Shown: positions 19,664 through 29,082, counted from the first letter of the stretch. The stretch is 64,000 nt of DNA from Dolichospermum sp. FACHB-1091 (GCF_014697585.1 NZ_JACJSB010000023.1:1-64000), one strand, 5' to 3'. The notes: generated by a model not told the origin, from the sequence alone. A program made the numbers and translations.

Positions 19664-19936
19664 AAAGTTTATAGCATTTCCGATCTTAGTTAGGTATAGA
19701 AATCAGGAAGTCAACCTAAGTTCGCTCTTATATCGAAGAAACCCTACTATTACCCATTGAAGAAATAGAAAAACGCCCATTCAAATATCAAGAATAAACT
19801 GTCTCATTTTTGTAATCAAATCATCTTAGTAAATATGTATGCTATAATAAAGCTAAGTTGATTGAGTAAACTACTGGTATAGTATATAAATTGTAGTTAA
19901 GAAAACCCTTGTGTTACCACTGGAGATTGACCAAAA
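19664..19936. other. spacer with a possible gene remnant and TA promoter
   Basis: Positions 19732-19797 read as a short open C-terminal tail (IEETLLLPIEEIEKRP, ending at a TAA), which looks like the last codons of a lost gene whose identity is unclear. The antitoxin promoter follows. Confidence 0.3.
19834..19848 (+). promoter_or_regulatory. extended -10 promoter of the antitoxin gene
   Basis: TATGTATGC is followed by TATAAT at 19843-19848, giving TGC-TATAAT, an extended -10 element. The same module recurs before the homologous gene head at 23113 (TGCTAGAAT) and before the truncated head at 24409 (TGCTACAAT), with similar spacing downstream in the first two. Confidence 0.6.
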
Positions 19937-20158
19937 ATGCTAAACCAATCTATTGCCAAAATGACTTTACAGGATTTAGAATCCTTAATTAATAGAATTG
20001 TTGATGAAAGAATTAATCAGGTTAATCTTGGTAAACGCAACAACATAGAAAAAACTGAAATTGTTCAAAAAATACATACCCTGCAAGAAAACTTAAAGCA
20101 AAAATATGGAGAATTTTCTGATTTGACAGAATTATTACGAGAAGATAGAGAGAGATGA
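19937..20158 (+). CDS. antitoxin-like protein (VapB role)
   Basis: A 73-residue protein starting MLNQSIAKMTLQDLESLINRIVDERI, largely helical and charged. It overlaps the following PIN-domain gene by four bases (ATGA), the usual arrangement of antitoxin-toxin pairs. Its first 45 residues are almost the same as those of the 100-residue protein at 23113, but the C-termini differ. No standard VapB DNA-binding domain is obvious; the conserved head may be the DNA-binding or dimerization part and the variable tail the toxin-binding part (inference). An extended -10 promoter sits 94 bp before the start. Confidence 0.75.
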   Translation: MLNQSIAKMTLQDLESLINRIVDERINQVNLGKRNNIEKTEIVQKIHTLQENLKQKYGEFSDLTELLREDRER

Positions 20159-20589
20159 TCACAGATAAAATTGTCATTGATAGCAGTGTAGCCATTAAAT
20201 GGTTTATTGCTCAAGATTATTCATTAGAAGCAAATAAAATTCTTGATGCTTATCAAGCACAACAAATTACCTTGATTGCACCAGACTTAATTTATGCAGA
20301 AATTGGTAATATTGTTTGGAAAATACAGCGATTTCAAGGTTTAACAAATCACGAAGCTGAGATGATAATTGATTTATTTCAACAAATACAATTAAAAATA
20401 TTCCCTGCCGATGAATTATTAAAAGATGCCTATCAGTTTGCCGTGAATTATCAAAGAACTGTCTACGATAGCCTTTACCTAGCTTTAAGCATCAGAGAAA
20501 ACTGTAAATTTATCACTGCTGATGCAAAATTGTACAATGCTATTTATCCAAAAATACAAAATATTCAACTGATAAAAGATTGGATTTAA
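20155..20589 (+). CDS. PIN-domain ribonuclease toxin (VapC-like)
   Basis: A 144-residue PIN protein. The expected acidic residues are visible: D9 in VIDSSVAIKW, E45 region in PDLIYAEIGN, D98 region in TVYDSLYLAL, and the last acidic pair in FITADAKLYN. This matches metal-dependent VapC-type RNases that cut tRNA or mRNA when free of antitoxin (family knowledge). It overlaps the antitoxin gene by four bases. The sequence IVIDSSVAIKWF is typical of the cyanobacterial type II TA PIN group. Confidence 0.88.
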   Translation: MITDKIVIDSSVAIKWFIAQDYSLEANKILDAYQAQQITLIAPDLIYAEIGNIVWKIQRFQGLTNHEAEMIIDLFQQIQLKIFPADELLKDAYQFAVNYQRTVYDSLYLALSIRENCKFITADAKLYNAIYPKIQNIQLIKDWI

Positions 20590-20800
20590 GTATGAGCGAT
20601 CGCACAAAGTTCTCCAATTCCTGGAGGATGGAAATATTTACTTGTATCAAGAGACATGAGACTATTTTTACATTCTACAATTATGCTTGAATTAGAAAGT
20701 TGAATGAGAAAATCAGCACTTTTATCTCAACTTGGAGTGCGTCAGCGCTATAAATCCCAACCACACCGATAAATTACTCATACTGACGGACCCTACTAAC

Positions 20801-22915
20801 TTACTGTTTTTCAATAATAACTTGACTAACTTTTGACCATCCTGACCATACTGAATCAGGAATTGTTAGTATATATCTATAGCGATATGTAGTTATATTT
20901 CCTTCTCGCTTTGGATTATTCCCTCCATCTTCAAAAAGAACCTGAGAACCAATAGGGACTCCATCTACATCCTTAAATACAGCACTAAACTCTACTCCTA
21001 GTTTAAAATTGAAGCAAACTCTGCTGCCATCAAAAATTTGAGAACCTCCAAAACAGTTAATTTTCTCATCAACAATCCACTCTACCTGTTTATTAGAATC
21101 ATCATATCTAGCTCCTGATTTCAAAATATATTGTATTTCTCGATCGCTGTAAGTTTTTCTAGAATTAAAAACACTATAATCCCATTTTGGATCTGATAAA
21201 CTTGGAGTCCGTTCAGAAGTAGGAGTTGGTGTTGGAGTGGGATCAGGTGTAGGAGTTGATGTAGGTGTTGGTTCAGGTGATGGTGTTGGCTTGTTCAAAT
21301 CTCCAATTATAATAACTACTTCTTCCTTTTTTGACTCATAACTGTTTTTCAAATTAGTAACTGAAATAAAAACATCAGAAGGGATATCATTTAAAATCGC
21401 CAGTGCCTTATCCCATTTCTCCTTAACCGCTTCATATTCACTAACCGTTCGCGCCTTTCCCATCTGTTCTTCTGCATCTTGAGCTTGTTGTCCGGCTTCG
21501 TTAATGGAGTCAATCGCTTGATTTTCTTTATCTAAACGACGTTGTATCTTGGTTAATTGACTTTGATAATCTGAAAGTTCCTTTTGGGCAGTATTGTATA
21601 TCTTAGCAGATGTTGGTATAGTTTTTATTTGAGCGATCGCATCTTGTAGCTGTTGTTGAGATGCTCGTAATTCTTCCACATTCTTGGCACTCTCGGACAA
21701 CTTTTGAGCAGTAACAGCTATATCTTTTGCTTGTTTGTATTTAGAACTAAATTCCTCATCAATAGCACAGTTATCTAGTGGTTTACAAATAATAGGAATA
21801 TGCTCCGATTGAGTTCCTAAAAAAACTGTTCCCAGTACGAAAATTCCTATGGAACTCCAGGTGATTATCCCAAGTGAGTTATTTGGCTGAGAAATACGCC
21901 GCTTTGGAATAATTGAATTTTGCTTTGATTTAATTTGAGTAGATGATGTTTGTGATGGTGACTTTTGTTGCTGAGATGTTACCTGAGAAGATTTGCTTGA
22001 AGACTGATAAGCTGTTTTAGTTGTTAATTGTGAAGTTTTTAAATCTTTTAAAACGTCTTCAGCAGATTGATAACGATCTTGATATTCCACTTCTAATAAC
22101 TTATCTAAAATCTCACCTAATTCTTTACTAATAGGTTGGTTTAAATATCGTCGCCAAATTTTCACCCAACCGTATCCATATTTTTTCCAAAGATCCCAAG
22201 GATGAACTTCTGTTAGCAAATGAAAACAAGTCGCACCCAAACTATATAAATCACTGGCAGGATATACTTTCCCATCCCGCATTTGTTCTAAAGGTGCATA
22301 ACCAAAAGTACCAATTAATGTTCCTGTTGTAACTGTTCCCTGGAGTTGTTTTGATGCCCCAAAATCAATTAATATTAATTTGCCATCACTACGACGACGC
22401 ATAATATTTTCTGGTTTAATATCTCGATGAATTACACCATACTCGTGAACTACTTTCAAGATGGGTAATAAATCTTGTAACAAAGCGCGGATTTTTGATT
22501 CTGAGAATATTCCCTGTTTTTCTAATTCTTGTAATAAATTTTCACCGTCAATGAATTGTTGTACTAAATACAGACGGCTATTTTCTTCAAAATAAGCTAA
22601 CAGAGTGGGAATTTGTGAATGTTCACCGAGTTGTTGTAATTGTAGCGCTTCTTGTAAAAATAATTCTGTGGCTTTTTTTCGTCCTGCTGTTCCTTGGATT
22701 TGAGGTGCAAATTGTTTAATAACACACTTTTCATTTAGTTTGTCAATATCTTCCGCTAAATAGGTTTTGCCAAATCCCCCACTACCTAATGATTTAATCG
22801 GACGATAGCGGTTTCTCAATTTAATTAGGGTAACTCCACAGCTAGAACACAATTGGGTGTGTTCGGGAACTGAGGGGTTATGACACCCTGGGTTAAGACA
22901 ACATATCTGATTCAT
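20801..22915 (-). CDS. Ser/Thr protein kinase with N-terminal zinc ribbon (3)
   Basis: A 704-residue kinase on the opposite strand from kinases 1 and 2. The N-terminus CCLNPGCHNPSVPEHTQLCSSCG is a zinc ribbon. The kinase domain has GSGGFGKTY, CVIKQFAPQ, HRDIKPENIM and LIDFGASKQ. After a Ser/Gln/Lys-rich linker comes one membrane segment (about residues 348-366, LGIITWSSIGIFVLGTVFLG), a coiled coil (EELRASQQQLQDAIAQI and KIQRRLDKENQAID), a Pro/Thr repeat and a C-terminal beta-rich domain of unknown function. The HRDIKPEN loop differs from HRDISPDN of the other two kinases, so it belongs to another subgroup. The promoter lies in the 200 bp shared with the divergent antitoxin-like gene. Confidence 0.88.
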   Translation of the reverse strand: MNQICCLNPGCHNPSVPEHTQLCSSCGVTLIKLRNRYRPIKSLGSGGFGKTYLAEDIDKLNEKCVIKQFAPQIQGTAGRKKATELFLQEALQLQQLGEHSQIPTLLAYFEENSRLYLVQQFIDGENLLQELEKQGIFSESKIRALLQDLLPILKVVHEYGVIHRDIKPENIMRRRSDGKLILIDFGASKQLQGTVTTGTLIGTFGYAPLEQMRDGKVYPASDLYSLGATCFHLLTEVHPWDLWKKYGYGWVKIWRRYLNQPISKELGEILDKLLEVEYQDRYQSAEDVLKDLKTSQLTTKTAYQSSSKSSQVTSQQQKSPSQTSSTQIKSKQNSIIPKRRISQPNNSLGIITWSSIGIFVLGTVFLGTQSEHIPIICKPLDNCAIDEEFSSKYKQAKDIAVTAQKLSESAKNVEELRASQQQLQDAIAQIKTIPTSAKIYNTAQKELSDYQSQLTKIQRRLDKENQAIDSINEAGQQAQDAEEQMGKARTVSEYEAVKEKWDKALAILNDIPSDVFISVTNLKNSYESKKEEVVIIIGDLNKPTPSPEPTPTSTPTPDPTPTPTPTSERTPSLSDPKWDYSVFNSRKTYSDREIQYILKSGARYDDSNKQVEWIVDEKINCFGGSQIFDGSRVCFNFKLGVEFSAVFKDVDGVPIGSQVLFEDGGNNPKREGNITTYRYRYILTIPDSVWSGWSKVSQVIIEKQ

Positions 22916-23012
22916 GGTTGTGGGGTGGTAGATACGTTTATGATTAAATATCTACTAATATATACGAAATAGACTTAAATTGACAATTGACTGATTTTTT
23001 CCCCAGTAAGTA

Positions 23013-23025
23013 AGTATGCTAGAAT
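23013..23025 (+). promoter_or_regulatory. extended -10 promoter, second copy
   Basis: GTATGC-TAGAAT with TAGAAT at 23020-23025, 93 bp before the start codon at 23113. The intervening leader has the block TATATAAATTGTAGTTAA in common with the leader of the gene at 19937. Confidence 0.5.
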
Positions 23026-23112
23026 TAAACCAGTTTAGTTAACAGACAATTTTGATATTATATAAATTGTAGTTAAAACAAACCTGATATTACCACTCAA
23101 GGTTGATCAAAT

Positions 23113-23415
23113 ATGCTAAACCAATCTATTGCCGGCATGACTTTACAGGATTTAGAATCTTTAATTAATAGACTTGTTGACGAAAAAATTAATCAAATCT
23201 ATCTTGATCAAGATCACAAAATAGAACAAACTGAGATTGTTCAAAACATACATATCTTGCCAGAAGATATTGAAAATTCTAATCCCTTTGTTCAATTTGA
23301 TGGTATTTTTAAAGATGACCCACTTTTTGATCAATTTGTAGAAGATATGGCTGCAAATCGCCGTGAATTAGATGCAGAAATAGCTGCTTATGAATCTTCG
23401 TATTCGGGAAGATGA
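23113..23415 (+). CDS. antitoxin-like protein, orphan paralogue
   Basis: A 100-residue protein whose first 30 residues nearly match the antitoxin at 19937 (MLNQSIAGMTLQDLESLINR), while the C-terminal half is different (FDGIFKDDPLFDQFVEDMAANRRELDAE). The tail DPLFDQFVEDMAANRRE resembles C-termini of cyanobacterial antitoxins that partner PIN or RelE toxins. No toxin follows on this strand; the 3' end overlaps by 28 bp the end of a small gene on the minus strand. It is either a solitary antitoxin or one whose toxin was lost. Confidence 0.65.
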   Translation: MLNQSIAGMTLQDLESLINRLVDEKINQIYLDQDHKIEQTEIVQNIHILPEDIENSNPFVQFDGIFKDDPLFDQFVEDMAANRRELDAEIAAYESSYSGR

Positions 23416-23582
23416 TCATTTTCTAAACCTCTCATGGCCTGTTCAAGAGAAAATTGATTCCATTCTTGATTTTCTGTATTATTCCTAGATGAGAACAGGG
23501 TATTATAAAGTGTTAGTCTTTCTTCTTGCAATACTTCTTGAACTATCTCCTTAATCAAGGCTTTTAGTTCTTGGGTTTCCAT
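23388..23582 (-). CDS. small antitoxin-like protein
   Basis: A 64-residue protein METQELKALIKEIVQEVLQE ... NQFSLEQAMRGLENDHLPEY. The pattern FSLEQAMRGLE plus PEY is seen in small cyanobacterial antitoxins that precede PIN toxins. It has no adjacent toxin: the next sequence downstream is the convergent antitoxin-like gene and its last codons overlap that gene. It lies 42 bp after the Uma2 gene on the same strand. A truncated or orphan antitoxin is the simplest reading. Confidence 0.5.
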   Translation of the reverse strand: METQELKALIKEIVQEVLQEERLTLYNTLFSSRNNTENQEWNQFSLEQAMRGLENDHLPEYEDS

Positions 23583-23624
23583 GATTTGACCTTTTATATC
23601 GTCAGTAATTATCCGAACTTGATA

Positions 23625-24209
23625 TTATTCCTTATCCTCAAAATTCACATCTTGATAAATGTCTACTAAACTAATTTCAAAATCAAGATATTGCAACTTA
23701 ACAAGATCATTTTCCGATTTATATTCTCTAAAAATCCATTCACCCTCATTAGTTTTGCTATAGTGCATGACTTGATATTGATTTTGTTCTACTAAAACAT
23801 ATTCTTTAAATTGGGGAATAGAACGATAAAAAGTAAATTTCTCACCCTGGTCATAATTTTTTGTAGATTTAGATAAAACCTCAACAATTAACAAAGGATT
23901 AGTCACAGTAGTATTATTTTTACCTGCATAAATAGGTTTCCCATCAGTTACAATCACATCAGGATAAGTATATTCTCTATATTCAGGAATCCATAAACGC
24001 ACATCTCCAATAAAAACACGATATTTTTTTCCTCTAATAACATATAATAAAGATGATGCAAAATTAAGCGCGATTTGATTATGATTTGTCGTGCCACCAG
24101 TCATAGGTATAATTTCTCCATTGCGATATTCGCTTTTATAAAGTGCTTTTTCTTCTAGTTCTAAATACTCTTCAGGGGTGTAAATATGTTTGCGAGTTTG
24201 TACTTGCAT
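23625..24209 (-). CDS. Uma2 family protein (DUF820, PD-(D/E)XK-like)
   Basis: About 194 residues. The start at 24209 (MQVQTRKHIYTPEEYLELEE) is preferred; the frame remains open for 31 more codons. Typical Uma2 blocks are visible: TPEEYLELEEKA, SEYRNGEIIPMTGGTTNHN, a PD-like motif YTYPDVIVT, PLLIVEVLSKSTKNYDQGEKF with the E-x-K-like catalytic pair, and EYVLVEQNQYQV. Uma2 proteins have a restriction-endonuclease fold and are greatly expanded in cyanobacteria; their physiological role is not established. Three more Uma2 genes or relics occur at 60.8-62.4 kb. Confidence 0.85.
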   Translation of the reverse strand: MQVQTRKHIYTPEEYLELEEKALYKSEYRNGEIIPMTGGTTNHNQIALNFASSLLYVIRGKKYRVFIGDVRLWIPEYREYTYPDVIVTDGKPIYAGKNNTTVTNPLLIVEVLSKSTKNYDQGEKFTFYRSIPQFKEYVLVEQNQYQVMHYSKTNEGEWIFREYKSENDLVKLQYLDFEISLVDIYQDVNFEDKE

Positions 24210-24330
24210 ATTGTTTTCCTTAATTTGGTTAATTTCCCATATTAGCAGATCAAGAATACCATCTCCATAATCCTGTGGGAATAGGTGGTTATACGCTACC
24301 AAACGTTTTATTAAGTTCTCTTAATCAGGA

Positions 24331-24343
24331 TGTATGCTACAAT
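24331..24343 (+). promoter_or_regulatory. extended -10 promoter, third copy
   Basis: GTATGC-TACAAT (TACAAT at 24338-24343), followed by the same AGTTTAGTTAA block found after the second copy. The leader is about 22 bp shorter than in the other copies. Confidence 0.45.
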
Positions 24344-24408
24344 AAGGCTCAGTTTAGTTAAATTCTACCTTAAAAGAAATTGATATTACCACTGGAGGTT
24401 GATGAAAA

Positions 24409-24462
24409 ATGCTAAAGCAATCTATTGCCAAGAATAAAGGCGATCGCATTTTTAAAGTTTAA
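24409..24462 (+). pseudogene. truncated antitoxin head
   Basis: After the RBS-containing leader (ACTGGAGGTTGATGAAAA) the sequence reads MLKQSIAK, the head of the antitoxin family, and then switches to NKGDRIFKV and stops after 17 residues. The break point is next to a HIP1 octamer. The stop codon is one base away from the end of the convergent xisI-like gene. Confidence 0.6.
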
Positions 24463-24771
24463 TCAATCAGATTCCAGAATAAGTCCATTAATAATATCTT
24501 CTGGAGGGATTCCAGCTTGAATCAAAACAGGGATTAATCCTTCCTCAAAGTTATCATCTTCGATAACAATTTTACCATCTAATAAACGAGCATGAAATAA
24601 AATAGTATTAGTCCAATTTTCCTTTTCCCAACCTGTCATAATAATCAAAAACTGGCCTGATTCTTTGTCACAAACTGGACTAATTTTAAGTTTTTGTAAT
24701 CGGGGTTGTAGGCTAGATTCTTTTCTTAAAACTTGGGTTAAAATATCAGCATACCTTAGTGTGTTATCCAT
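24463..24771 (-). CDS. xisI: XisI-like protein
   Basis: A 102-residue protein matching the XisI family: [17 protein letters not shown]-type head, then [45 protein letters not shown] and a tail [13 protein letters not shown]. In Anabaena XisI and XisH are needed for fdxN element excision, but most cyanobacterial copies are not next to such an element and the pair is suspected to behave like a toxin-antitoxin or nuclease-inhibitor module. It overlaps xisH by 16 bp, so translation is coupled. Confidence 0.88.
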   Translation of the reverse strand: MDNTLRYADILTQVLRKESSLQPRLQKLKISPVCDKESGQFLIIMTGWEKENWTNTILFHARLLDGKIVIEDDNFEEGLIPVLIQAGIPPEDIINGLILESD

Positions 24772-25175
24772 TGTAGAATTACCTCTTTTTTAGGATCATA
24801 AACAATTAAATTGATTTTGTTTCGTTTAATAACCATTTGAAAAATAGGCTTTTGAAAGTGTTTTAAATAAACAGCCTGACTAATTCCGAGGAAAAGCTGT
24901 CGTTCAGGTTCTTGTAATTCTAAAGCCCATTTGTATAATTGAAGTTGTCCTATGGTTTTCTCTAATTCACTGATGACTGAAGGTGCATCAAAGTCTTTAA
25001 TTTCAACGGCAATTTTACGATCTTCTTTTTCAGCACTAAAAAACTTCTCTGCTCCTAAATCAGCTTTGAGTAGTGTTTTTTCTAGTGTTAAAACTAAGGG
25101 ATCATCGGTAATTGTCCAACCATCCTTTTCTAGGGTATGACGTAATGATAAGTGTAAATCGTCTCGTCTGGACAT
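24756..25175 (-). CDS. xisH: XisH-like protein (endonuclease fold)
   Basis: A 139-residue protein of the XisH family: [24 protein letters not shown], then [14 protein letters not shown], the E-x-K-type motif KIAVEIKDF, and [25 protein letters not shown]. The fold is of the PD-(D/E)XK nuclease type (family knowledge). It precedes xisI with an overlap of 16 bp. No recombinase gene (xisF or xisA) is found near it, so the role here is not tied to element excision by anything visible. Confidence 0.9.
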   Translation of the reverse strand: MSRRDDLHLSLRHTLEKDGWTITDDPLVLTLEKTLLKADLGAEKFFSAEKEDRKIAVEIKDFDAPSVISELEKTIGQLQLYKWALELQEPERQLFLGISQAVYLKHFQKPIFQMVIKRNKINLIVYDPKKEVILQWITH

Positions 25176-25398
25176 GATTAATAATTTTTCACCAGTGTTG
25201 AATGTTAGAAAAAAGCTCCAAAATTAGATTTGACCAAACGTTGCGATCGCTATACATTATTGTTCATGATTCTTTGTGCGATCGCCTCTCTTGCATTTTA
25301 ACACTTCCCCAAAGACATTGCGTTTTTAAAGTTTAATCAATAAGAAGACGTTGCCGAAGGCACTGCGAAACAGACCGCACTATTTTGTTTATTTCGCA

Positions 25399-26790
25399 TT
25401 AATCAATTCCGTTTGTTTCATTTATTTTGGTATTTTCATTATGATAAGCAAAGTAATAGGCATTAGCTCCCGTTAAATCAGCTTTTCTTAAATCAGTTCC
25501 TCTAAAATCGGTATTGGCAATTGTTGTGTTTTTAAGATTTGCTCGATACAAATTGGCATTACTAAAGTTAGTGTTGGTTAAATTTGCCCCTTCTAGGTTA
25601 CATTCCTGTAAATTTGCGCCAATAACAAATGCTCCTGATAAATTTGCTCCCTGAAAATCAGTTTTTATATATTCTTGGTATCTGTCTATAAATCTAGAAT
25701 CACGTCCATTTTCACTTGTGTTCGTTACGTAATCCACAGCAGCTATAAATCTTATATCCTCAGAGTATCTGTGTTTATAAAATGTAAGTATAAAACCTCG
25801 ACTCTGGTTTAAAATAGCGTTTTGAAGATTTGCATTTGCGAAAGATGAACTGTAGCATAATACTGATGTTAAGTCTGCTGACTCAAGATCAGCACTATTA
25901 AAATTAACTTCGGTAAAACTAGCTTGTATGAATTTAGAATTTTTCAAATCAGAATTATTAAAATTAGTATTATAAAGTTTAGCGTCAGTAAAATCACATT
26001 CAACAAGATTTGAATTACTAAAAATAACAACACCAAGCACAGCTTGTTTAAAATTAGAATTTTTTAAATTTGCTTCTGACAAGTTAGCATTTCTTAAATT
26101 TTGTCCACTCAAATCAACTCCCTCAAGACTAGGAATATAGCTTTCCATCTTCCTAAACTGATTCCAAGCTTTAATTCCTGCTTCACCACCGCGTAGCATT
26201 TGCAAAGCTCTCTCAGTTGTAATTTTGATTGTTTGGGTTTCACCTTCCATTGTTTCACGCCCTCCTGATGTACCTGTACGAGACTTTAACAATTCCAAAT
26301 TAGCTGTAATTTGATTCTTAATCTCTGCCGATTTAACTACTTCTAATGCGGTTGTTAAATATTCTTTTGCCTGTGTTAAATTTTCTGCGGTATTGGTTTC
26401 TGCCAATGCGATCGCTAAAGCCTGTAGAACCTCCGCATAAATATCACAACATTCTGCATCTTCTGGAAGTAAAACATAAAGTTGTTTAGCACATTCTACC
26501 GCTTCGCTTAATTGTCCTTTATCAAAAAAGTCTCCGATTTTCTTGATTAAATCAGTCCTTTGAAGATGAATTAACTCCGCGTCATATTCTCTCTTTTTGT
26601 CAGCATCAGATAAAATTTCATAAGCGTGATTTAATTCTTTAAACTTCTCTTCTGCCAACTTTCTCACAGTTTCATTGACATCTCTCGGCAAAGTGTCAGG
26701 ATGCAATTCCTTCGCTTTGTTGCGATATGCTTCCTTAATCTCTTCTGCTGTTGCCGTCGATTCCACGCCTAAAACTTCATAGTAATTCAT
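25399..26790 (-). CDS. DnaJ-domain protein with pentapeptide repeats
   Basis: A 463-residue protein. Residues 1-70 are a J domain ([25 protein letters not shown] with the HPD motif in KELHPDTLP). Residues 85-180 form a helical TPR-like region ([20 protein letters not shown]). From about 225 to the C-terminus there are pentapeptide repeats of the A(D/N)LXX type in two blocks, separated by a 40-residue insertion ([11 protein letters not shown]). The J domain suggests that it recruits Hsp70 to a client. The VWA gene is only 23 bp upstream on the same strand, which points to an operon and a joint function. Confidence 0.9.
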   Translation of the reverse strand: MNYYEVLGVESTATAEEIKEAYRNKAKELHPDTLPRDVNETVRKLAEEKFKELNHAYEILSDADKKREYDAELIHLQRTDLIKKIGDFFDKGQLSEAVECAKQLYVLLPEDAECCDIYAEVLQALAIALAETNTAENLTQAKEYLTTALEVVKSAEIKNQITANLELLKSRTGTSGGRETMEGETQTIKITTERALQMLRGGEAGIKAWNQFRKMESYIPSLEGVDLSGQNLRNANLSEANLKNSNFKQAVLGVVIFSNSNLVECDFTDAKLYNTNFNNSDLKNSKFIQASFTEVNFNSADLESADLTSVLCYSSSFANANLQNAILNQSRGFILTFYKHRYSEDIRFIAAVDYVTNTSENGRDSRFIDRYQEYIKTDFQGANLSGAFVIGANLQECNLEGANLTNTNFSNANLYRANLKNTTIANTDFRGTDLRKADLTGANAYYFAYHNENTKINETNGID

Positions 26791-26813
26791 TGTTAAATTC
26801 CTCCAAGCTTATC

Positions 26814-27587
26814 CTATTTATCAGAAGCAGAGCCTAACTGCCTCAACAACTTCTCCTTCGACGGATTAAGAGAATTATTTGTTTTTAGCTTTTGCTCATA
26901 TTCTGCCAACAATCCTACTTCCTTCATACAAATACTAATCAATAGATCGACCAAATCAGACATATTTTCTAAATTCAAGTAAATGCCATTAGTGATCTGA
27001 GATATTTCTTGAAACACTCTTTTAGTGTCAGGATTAGAACCGCATTGAACCGTGTAAATCTTAATCCCTTTTTTGCCTAAAGATTGAGTTTCATCTCGCC
27101 AATTATGTCCATATTGACAGGCTTGTAAAGAATCAATTACCCCATGCGGCGGCGCATCTCCCACCAATACCATCGCTCTCCGACTTCCCAATCTCCAAGC
27201 TAACTGATTAGTTTGGTATAAAGCTTCTTCAACTGCTTCAGGAAAATCTCCGCCGTCAGTTTTCTCTACCTGTGTGATGAAATTGCTAATCAGTTGATAA
27301 TTCTCAGTTAAATCTAAAACCTTGGTTACATAAGTTGTCTGGGCATCACAATAATCCCCATAGGCAACCACTCCCATTTTTGCTTGAGGAACGGCTTGGC
27401 GAATTTCCTGAGACAAATGGTTGAGTTGATTTCGCACATCTTCCAAATAACCGTACATACTCCCAGTTGTATCAAAAGTCAGCGTAACATCTAATTTTTG
27501 ACTGGGTTTTACAGCCTTTGGCGCGTCAGATCCACCCAAAGCTTGACTTAGTGTTTTTAGTTTACTGCTACCACCGATTTGAGTCAT
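26814..27587 (-). CDS. VWA domain protein
   Basis: A 257-residue von Willebrand A domain protein without a signal peptide. LDVTLTFDTTGSMYGYLEDVR supplies the MIDAS motif DTTGS; GGDFPEAVEEALYQ gives the conserved Thr/Asp region, and MVLVGDAPPHG the third MIDAS segment. It is predicted cytoplasmic and metal-binding. It is followed 23 bp later by the DnaJ-pentapeptide gene. VWA, kinase and chaperone-like genes are recurrent partners in predicted signalling and conflict systems of multicellular bacteria; the assignment here is inference from gene neighbourhood. Confidence 0.88.
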   Translation of the reverse strand: MTQIGGSSKLKTLSQALGGSDAPKAVKPSQKLDVTLTFDTTGSMYGYLEDVRNQLNHLSQEIRQAVPQAKMGVVAYGDYCDAQTTYVTKVLDLTENYQLISNFITQVEKTDGGDFPEAVEEALYQTNQLAWRLGSRRAMVLVGDAPPHGVIDSLQACQYGHNWRDETQSLGKKGIKIYTVQCGSNPDTKRVFQEISQITNGIYLNLENMSDLVDLLISICMKEVGLLAEYEQKLKTNNSLNPSKEKLLRQLGSASDK

Positions 27588-27879
27588 GGTTTTTAAAATT
27601 AAAATAAAAAAATATACAAGCGATTGTACCGAATATCAAAAATAAAATCAATAAAATTACTTGAATTAATCAAGTGCAATCCAACAAAAATTAATCACTG
27701 TAAAATTTACGCCACTTTCAAAAACTTGCCTAAAAGTTGCAGTTCGGGAAGGGTTTTACCATCTGCCAGACATGATTCAACTAACACTTCCTAACCATTT
27801 GTTGCCATTACATAATCACTTATCTAACTCAAATATCTACATTCCCGACTTATCTAAGAAGCCGGGAATCTGACGTTAA

Positions 27880-29082
27880 TTATGCTTCATCTAAAGCTGC
27901 AATACCAGGTAAAATCTTACCTTCCAACAACTCCAAACTCGCACCACCACCAGTAGAAATATGGCTCATTTGATCAGCCAAACCTACTTTTTCTACAGCG
28001 GCTACAGAGTCACCACCACCGATAATAGTAATTGCGCCGGTTTTGCTGATATCTGCTAGAGTATGAGCGATCGCTTCTGTACCCGCAGCAAATTTATCAA
28101 ACTCAAACACGCCCATTGGACCATTCCAAATTACAGTCTTACAATCAGCCAAAGCCGCTTGGAAAACCTTTACAGAATCAGGACCAATATCTAAACCCAT
28201 CCCATCAGCAGGGATATTTTCAATGCTCACAGTGGTAGCATTAGCATCAGGCGCAAACTTATCAGCAGAAACAATATCTGTAGGTAGCAACAAAGCCACA
28301 CCCCGTTCTTTAGCTTTTGCTTCCAAAGACTTCGCTAATTCCAGTTTATCTTCTTCCACCAAGGACTTACCAACACTCAAACCACGGGCTTTGTAGAAGG
28401 TGAAAATCATCCCCCCACCAATGATCAACTTATCGCATTTTTCTAACAAAGTTTCAATTACACCGATTTTGCTAGAAACCTTAGAACCGCCGACAATAGC
28501 CGCTAAAGGACGTTGAGGAGCTTCAATGGCACTTTGTAAGTATTGCAATTCCTTCTCAACCAAATAACCAGCTACAGAAGGGCTTAAAAACTTAGTTACA
28601 CCCTCAGTAGAAGCGTGGGCGCGGTGTGCAGTTCCAAAAGCATCATTTACATAAAAATCAGCGTTTGCAGCCAATTTTTGAGCAAATTCGGGGTCGTTCT
28701 TTTCTTCTTCCTTGTAAAAGCGGACATTTTCTAACAATAGCACTTGGCCATTGTCCAAAGCTGCAACTTTAGCAGCAACATCATCACCAATACAGTCATC
28801 AGTTTTGATAACTTCCTGTCCCAACAACGCAGAAAGACGTTTAGCGACGGGAGTTAAACGCAATTTTTCATCTACACCCTTGGGACGACCGAAATGGCTT
28901 GTTAAAATGACCTTAGCGCCCTTTTGGGTCAAATCTTGGATAGTTGGTAGCGCCGCCCGAATCCGAGTATCATCAGTAATGTTGCCTTGATCATCCACAG
29001 GCACATTAAAATCAACCCGTACTAAAGCGCGTTTTCCAGATATATCAGCCGCAGATAAACTTGCTAAACTTTTTTTAGACAC
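27880..29082 (-). CDS. pgk: phosphoglycerate kinase
   Basis: A 400-residue glycolytic and Calvin-cycle enzyme that interconverts 1,3-bisphosphoglycerate + ADP and 3-phosphoglycerate + ATP. Signatures: [11 protein letters not shown] (residues 19-29), [65 protein letters not shown] and the ATP-binding [10 protein letters not shown]. The protein is complete and of normal length. It stands between the VWA gene and the divergent UspA gene; the spacer on its 3' side contains the hairpin ATTCCCG/CGGGAAT near 27841-27870. Confidence 0.97.
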   Translation of the reverse strand: MSKKSLASLSAADISGKRALVRVDFNVPVDDQGNITDDTRIRAALPTIQDLTQKGAKVILTSHFGRPKGVDEKLRLTPVAKRLSALLGQEVIKTDDCIGDDVAAKVAALDNGQVLLLENVRFYKEEEKNDPEFAQKLAANADFYVNDAFGTAHRAHASTEGVTKFLSPSVAGYLVEKELQYLQSAIEAPQRPLAAIVGGSKVSSKIGVIETLLEKCDKLIIGGGMIFTFYKARGLSVGKSLVEEDKLELAKSLEAKAKERGVALLLPTDIVSADKFAPDANATTVSIENIPADGMGLDIGPDSVKVFQAALADCKTVIWNGPMGVFEFDKFAAGTEAIAHTLADISKTGAITIIGGGDSVAAVEKVGLADQMSHISTGGGASLELLEGKILPGIAALDEA

